NCBI GenBank assembly: GCA_003254885.1
Contig: QANT01007362.1
Location: forward strand, 1-27,322
DNA from: Purshia tridentata
Lineage: Eukaryota > Streptophyta > Magnoliopsida > Rosales > Rosaceae
DNA: 27,322 nucleotides
Direction of reading: 5' to 3'
Notes under the pieces: model-generated
The model's database searches: none
What the model was told of the DNA's origin: nothing
Seen by the model: only the letters and a program-made list of their open reading frames with translations
Shown: in pieces, positions 21,801-27,322 of the stretch
Numbering within the stretch: the first letter of the stretch is position 1
Layout: the number at the start of each line of letters is the position of its first letter
Translations under genes and position numbers: made by a program

Positions 21801-24800
21801 CCTTGTCCTGGAGGATGAAGATTATAATCTTGGGTCACTTCCCTCAAGGGATGCGGTAGAAACAAGAGGTTTCTTACATTTTTTAGAATTTAATGGAAAG
21901 GGCGGTAATGTTTGGGACAAGAAAATTGAGTTCTAACTTGGAAGATATGTTTTTTCCTCTTTCTTCTTGTTGCTGATTTATTTGGATACGGTTCATGATA
22001 ATAATGTTCTTGTTCTTCTGTCTAAGAGCTTTTATTTCTGTATCCAAATGTTTCGAATTTTTGTTAGCTATCACTATGATTATTCTGCCAATAATTTGAG
22101 CATTTGAGCTTATCTTTTAAGTTCTAATTCTCTTAAAAACAGAATGCAGGCAATGAAGCATTTAAATCTGGAAGATATACAGAGGCCGTGGAACATTATA
22201 CTGTTGCTTTATCTAGCAATATTGGATCTCGTCCATTTGCTGCAATATGTTTGTCCAACCGTGGTGCAGCACACCAAGCTTTGGGTCAGATTACTGATGC
22301 CATTGCAGACTGCAGTCTTGCCATAGCTCTTGATGGAAATTATGTGAAGGTATGCCATTAAAGTGCATTTCCAGCAGGATACCACATAAGCATGTGAGGT
22401 ACCCTAAAAAGGAACTTTTTCTTTTTCGTTTTCTTTAATGATGTGAAGAGACCCTGTTTCGGGGATTTTATAAGTACTTAATGGCAGTCTTTGTAAGAAA
22501 GACCCATTTTTCTTTCCTGATTACTGAGTTGTAGATATCAAGATATCAATCCATTAAAATTTGCCGCCATCATTTAAATATGATAATTTCATTGGAAATC
22601 TTTCAAAATCTTGACCTTTTTCATTTTACTCATCCTTTTCTGTTAAACAATTATAATTTGTTTCTTACTTTTTAATCAGCAATTATTTGACCTTAAGATG
22701 ATATTTGATATTCCATTTAATAATGCTAAAGGTAGTTTTTCAATGTGTGTAACTCAAGTCCTGCACTTCGTACAGAGTGATCTAAATAAGTTTGTGGTAC
22801 AATGCTATAATAAATCTCATTGTGTTTGGTTCAAAATGAAGAGACAAGTGTATTGATTTTTGTTTTGTTTTGGGGGAACAAGTGTATTACTATGTTGTCT
22901 CTTACTTTGGCAAGAAATCAAGTTAATTTGTTAAATGTTACCTTTCTCTATTTAAGGTCATCCGTGCTCCCCATTAATTAAGGTTTATGAGAATCATTGT
23001 GAGTATAAATAGTTTTGGTTTGTCATCAAATCAATTGATTTTTTTAGTAATGAATTATTTTGAACTCAAATTGGTTCAGTAATTATTCTTGTTTCTGACT
23101 CTGTTTCTGATTGCTTCTGTCTTTAACAGGCAGTTTCTAGAAGAGCCACCTTACATGAGATGATACGGGACTATGGACAGGCAGCCAATGATCTCCAAAG
23201 ACTTGTATCTATCCTTGAAAACCAATCTGATGACAAGGCCAAAGAGTCTAGTTTACAAGGTAGATCGAATGGCAGTATAAAAGAATTACGCCATGCTCAT
23301 CGATGTATGCCTTTGATGGAAGAAGAAGCTAAGAAAGGAATCCCCTTGAACTTTTACCTCATTTTGTAAGTTCTTATTTTATGAACGTCTTTATAACTTG
23401 TAATCTGGTATTGCCTTGCTCATATGTGATGTTAGAAGCCTAGAGTTTTCTTATTGCTTAAGTAGTGTTAGTCTTTGATGAATTATGCATGGTGTTATGG
23501 TAATTTAGGGTTTTAATAAACCAATGAAGTTAGTGTTTCATATATATGTACAAATAAGTGTACATATATTAGTCCCGCTCAAGTAAGGATGTTCTTACCT
23601 TTAAGAAAAGTAAGAACATTCTCTCTGGGTACCACCCAGTGCAATTTCATAATCGGAATCGTTCATATTTTAGATCCCTCCTCAAGGGTCATCCCTGTAA
23701 AAAAAATCAGTCAATTCTGTAGTTGTTTGGTCATCTAAACTGTGCAGACAAATACTGTTCGTCAGATAAAATTGAAATGATGTTAGTTGTAATAAATTGG
23801 CTAAAAAGTTTTCGATTTGACTGATTTTTTGCAAGGGTGATGTTTGAATGTTGTTTTAAAATATGAACGATTCCGATCATTGAATTGGAGATCCAAAGAT
23901 GATGTTCTTACTATTCTTTTAAGTATGGAAATTTTTACTTGAAAATTTCCTTTTGTATTATATACAGTCTATCTCTTATAAGGATGCCCTTATTTTAAGA
24001 AAAGGACCACAATGTTTGGCCCCACCTTACAATGTATTTCACGATCGAAACCATTCATTTTTTAGATCCTCTTTAAGACCGTCCGTGAAAAAAAAATCAG
24101 AAAAATAAAAAATCATTTAGTCATTTGATTATCATAATGAGCATATATATGTTTATTGGAAACACTATGTTTCCTAGTTATTTAACAACAATTAGATGAT
24201 TAAAAGATTTCCGATTGTCTAATGTTCTGCAAAGACAATCCTTGAAGAGGGACTTGAATAACAAACAGTTTGGATCATGAGACCATATTTCAAAATGGGT
24301 CCTGCAGTGTGGTTTTTACATTTCTTAAAATGAGGGCATCCTCATTAGAGAAATCCTATATATAAATAAGCATATATATATAAGCGGCAATTTGTAAGTG
24401 TTTAAAAAAAAAAGGATGTTGAGGGCTCCATGCCTAGGTTTTTGGGAAGTTTATGTTGCCTGATAGCTTGACGATTTAATTGGTATGGCAGCTTAGTTGA
24501 GTTCAGAATATTGAGCCTATTTTGCTGTGACATGTGCCAATAACTGATTATTGTAAATCTCAATGCCAGGGGAATTAATTCAACTGACACAAGCTCTGAC
24601 ATTAAGAAGGCATACCGTAAGGCAGCTCTCAAGCATCATCCTGACAAGGTTTTAACTTTTATACCTCCCATTGAGAAGTTTATCTATTTCATCTTTACCT
24701 CTGACAGGCCTTTGTTTTTTTTTTTCTATTTCGTATTTAGGCTGGCCAGTTCTTGGCAAGAAGTGAGAGTGGAGACGAAGGTCAACTCTGGAAGGAAATC

Positions 24801-25574
24801 TCTTTGGAGGTTCATAAGGATGCTGACAGGCTTTTTAAAATGATTGGAGAGGCATATGCAGTGCTTTCCGACCCTGCTAAGGTTTTTTTCCCCTTGATGA
24901 TTGCTACTTGACAGTATCTGTTTTTTGCCTTTTTAAGAGATATTTGGCCTTCCATATTTTTAAAAACTGCCCCAATCCTTTTTTTTTAATAATGTTCATT
25001 TTGGCAACTTCATAGCCTATATTGATGCAGCAACTGCAACTGCAGTTCTAAAATTTTGATTTTACACTTGAAAGCTTTTGTACTTTGCATCCATTTTTTC
25101 TTTTTTCCTTTCAGATTGTTCATGTTTTGTTGTAAAGATGTTTAACTCATAAGTTGTACCTAAATTTAGTACTTCTAAATACCCATTCATTTGTGGCGAC
25201 ATGCCATGCATTTTGTGAAGTTTGAAACCTTTTAGATGATAGGATGGTTGGTAACTTATCCTGTTGAAAGCACTAACTTTGTTAGAAGTTCCTTGGAGAT
25301 AATTCAATCAGGACCTAAACCAAACATTTTTACTAAATCTAGATTACAATTTTTTCTGCAGCGCTCACAATATGATCTTGAGGAGGACATGAGAAAAGAA
25401 GCAAATGAAAGCAAGGAAAGCAGCATCTTTAGAAAACCTTCAGATTTTCAGAGTCCTGGACGCAGCAGCTATAGAAGACCTGATTTTCATAGCTCTCCAT
25501 TTGAGAGAAGCTCTTATGGTCGGAACAGCAGGGAGAGTTGGAAGACATATGGAAATTCGTATTCTCGATGGTAA
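15840..25574 (+). CDS. TPR repeat plus DnaJ-domain co-chaperone (TPR15/TPR16-like, 11 exons)
   Basis: My exons are 15840-18850, 19017-19256, 19862-19991, 20690-20842, 21000-21235, 21346-21415, 22143-22349, 23130-23365, 24570-24648, 24741-24881 and 25362-25574. Together they give 4716 nt in one unbroken frame (1571 aa). Exon 1 (about 1003 codons) is low-complexity, Ser/Gly/Asn/Glu-rich and carries spaced F-x-F-G motifs and basic clusters at about 718-736 and 927-939. TPR helices begin at about 1005 (GNEAYKTGDLLKAEDFY) and continue through exons 2-6. A second TPR block is in exon 7 (1281-1349, GNEAFKSGRYTEAVEHY). Exons 9-10 form the J domain, with the HPD triad at 1451-1453 that stimulates Hsp70 ATPase and helix III at AYAVLSD. 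The tail (1502-1571) is Arg/Ser-rich. The architecture matches Arabidopsis AT2G41520/AT5G12430 and, more loosely, animal DNAJC7, so a role passing clients between Hsp70 and Hsp90 is inferred. The N-terminal region is longer than in the Arabidopsis proteins (about 1100-1170 aa in total, from memory). Confidence 0.9.
20306..20349 (+). repeat. Perfect 22-bp tandem duplication in intron 3
   Basis: AGCACCCTTTTCTAATCCACTT occurs twice back to back. It lies inside intron 3 of the TPR/J gene and has no obvious function. Confidence 0.9.
23581..23932. mobile_element. Fold-back MITE A in intron 8 of the TPR/J gene
   Basis: The ends carry inverted GATGTTCTTAC / GTAAGAACATC blocks. Further inside, ATCGGAATCGTTCATATTTT on the left pairs with AAAATATGAACGATTCCGAT on the right, and AAAAAAATCAGTCA pairs with TGACTGATTTTTT. 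It is non-coding, and the exact ends and target duplication are not clear. Confidence 0.6.
23970..24365. mobile_element. Fold-back MITE B, diverged relative of A
   Basis: The left end reads AAGGATGCCCTTATTTTAAG and the right end CTTAAAATGAGGGCATCCTC, as inverted repeats. Internal blocks (CGATCGAAACCATTCATTTT, GATCCTCTTTAAGACCG) match the layout of element A. It lies about 40 bp from A in the same intron. Confidence 0.6.
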
Positions 25575-26028
25575 AAAGCAACTTGAAGACTTGAGTTTTA
25601 TTCACAAGTTAGGGCAGGTTTTTAAATGGCCCTAGGCTTCATAGAGGATCAATGGAAATGTGCTGGCTGCTAGTGCTCAGGTAATTACTTTCATAAGAAC
25701 GGATATATCCAGTCAAAAGTAGCCAAGTTCTTTGATCTGAAAATGAGCTTCATATGGACATTGAGATGTTGAGCTTGGTATCCATATAAGTTACAGGAAA
25801 ACAAATAAAGAGAAATTTTTGGCCATCATACAGCAGCAATGTTTAGGTGTGTAATTTACTACCTTCAAAATACAACACCTTCCATGCACCTCTGATATTC
25901 AGCGAGTGCTAGTGATGATGGAAGAAGAGCTGGAATTCTTTGGTGGAAACAAATAACAGTGAGGATTAAAATTGTAAAATGTATTATTGTCTGTATTTAT
26001 GTTATAAATGCTTATTGAAAGGTGCCTA

Positions 26029-26034
26029 ATAAAA
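26029..26034 (+). terminator. Candidate poly(A) signal of the TPR/J gene
   Basis: AATAAA lies about 455 bp after the stop codon, followed by T-rich sequence, a reasonable 3' UTR length. Plant poly(A) signals are loose, so this is only a candidate. Confidence 0.4.
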
Positions 26035-26049
26035 AATTTCCGTTGCTAG

Positions 26050-27322
26050 CTTTTGTTTTCTGCTTGTCATGTCTAGAAAATTGAATTGATTCTGTTTGTT
26101 TCACATAACGGGAACACAGGACGATATGCTAGCTGCCTTTTCTAATTCCCTTTTTCCTTCTCTTTATGCTATGTGTTCTTCACCATTTATTAGATGTAAG
26201 AATTTATTGCTTTGAGAAATAAAACAATTTAAATTTTTCTTTTTTAAAATTAATTTTTTAAAAATCATTTTAAAAATTTTCACAAATTTTACTCTTGACA
26301 TTGTCCCCAGAACGCTGGTGGTCCCAAATGATATTTGTATATACCTATATTCATCTAAATATATATGCCCAGATATATCCATCATACCGATAAAATAGCA
26401 AAAGTAAGTTCTACGAACTCAACTATCCATCTGATTTTTATAATACCAATTGGTTTCAGCTAAATTACAACATCAAAATAATCAAATGGCCTCCAGGAAA
26501 AGTCAGCTAATCGCCGTTCCATTAATGATTGGTGAAAAATGCTTTTGAAATCAATCTTAACAGCAGTCCACAGAAAAGGGTATCATAAGCCTTTAGTGAC
26601 ATCTAAAACTGTGACAAATTCAAAAAACCTTAAAAGACATCGTTATTTTTCTGATTGAAAGGGGCTGCCTCTTGCCACCGGCCCCAGAAAGTCGGCGCCT
26701 CCATAAAGATTTTTTAAAATTTGTCAATTTTATTTTAGAAGAAAAGAAAAATTTGGAAAAGTAAAAACTATATTACAATAACAAAAGTGGAATGGGGGAA
26801 TGAGAATGCCCATATGTTGTAAGAGGATGAGCATTCCTATCAAAATAATTGGAAGTAAGAAATTCAAGTTCCAAACATCCAGATGAGTTTTGGGTATGTG
26901 AGAATGTGAAGTGTGGTGTGTTGTCCCACATTGAATCCGAATTTGTATCTTGCATTCTATTACTCAATTATTACTTTCTGCTTTATTATTAATTATCAAA
27001 TGAATTGTTCATAGTTTCTGAATTTAAGATCTCTGTATTGATTCTATGATGAGTGTTTGGCATATTAAAAGAAAAGAGAAAAAGTGAGATGTTATAAATT
27101 AACAAGCTATAGGAAAGGAAACTCTAAACTCACAAGTCACAAGAGCATTATACAAATAATATTTGGAGTAGAAGTGCCTGCAGCTACTGAAATTTATTTT
27201 TTACTACAAACACACAAACATATTTAATACAACAACCGTTGAAGCATAAATCAAATCGATCACTAAATCATCCACATATATATATATATATATATATCTC
27301 CTTGAAGTTATTATCATTCTCT
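26050..27322. other. Intergenic, no gene seen
   Basis: AT-rich sequence with no supported gene. A TGTTGTCCCACATTGAA string at about 26919-26935 resembles the start region of some plant LTRs, but no matching second LTR, primer site or target duplication was found. Confidence 0.5.
27276..27297. repeat. (AT)n microsatellite
   Basis: Eleven AT units near the window end. Confidence 0.9.

Noticed and set aside
26882..26960. TGTTGTCCCACATTGAA as the start of an LTR or TRIM element
   Set aside because: Only a short match; no second LTR, primer-binding site or duplication in the window.

Overview
The window is nuclear DNA of a flowering plant, most likely a woody eudicot. It is AT-rich, its genes have many short GT-AG introns, and MITEs and decayed retrotransposons lie between and inside genes. 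Nothing in it looks bacterial, viral or organellar. Two genes are clear. The first, on the + strand at about 4.3-6.6 kb, encodes a cytokinin oxidase/dehydrogenase close to Arabidopsis CKX1 (five exons). The second, on the + strand at 15.84-25.57 kb, encodes a large TPR plus J-domain co-chaperone of the Arabidopsis TPR15/TPR16 (AT2G41520/AT5G12430) type (eleven exons, 1571 codons by my splice model). A possible third gene lies on the - strand, with only a 134-codon terminal exon visible at 6996-7400, tail to tail with CKX.

Layout: 1-4.1 kb is intergenic. It holds a relic and a complete copy of a Tourist-like MITE, a 270-bp fold-back structure, a possible SINE relic and simple repeats. CKX occupies 4.33-6.62 kb. 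The - strand terminal exon follows, then the decayed 3' end of an RTE-type LINE (7.5-8.3 kb). AT-rich DNA follows, with a promoter-like patch near 9.6-9.7 kb. From 11.71 to 13.57 kb there is a 1.86-kb element with 90-bp terminal inverted repeats, filled with three ~390-bp tandem units and two 73-bp units. At 13.97-14.33 kb is a decayed Ty1-copia RNase H end on the - strand, followed by two unrelated AT-rich tandem arrays (14.8-15.45 kb). The TPR/J gene then runs to 25.57 kb. Its intron 8 carries two diverged members of one fold-back MITE family. The last 1.2 kb has no gene that I can see.

No cooperating gene system is visible: CKX degrades cytokinin in the secretory pathway, and the TPR/J protein is a predicted Hsp70/Hsp90 co-chaperone. 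The most notable points are as follows. The CKX copy carries an apparent one-base frameshift at the exon 3/4 junction and an Asn-to-Tyr change in a near-invariant motif, so this allele may be dead or mis-sequenced. The TPR/J protein has an unusually long first exon carrying spaced F-x-F-G motifs like those of nucleoporins. The TIR element is built around internal satellite-like repeats. Family identities come from recognising protein motifs by eye; no search was run.
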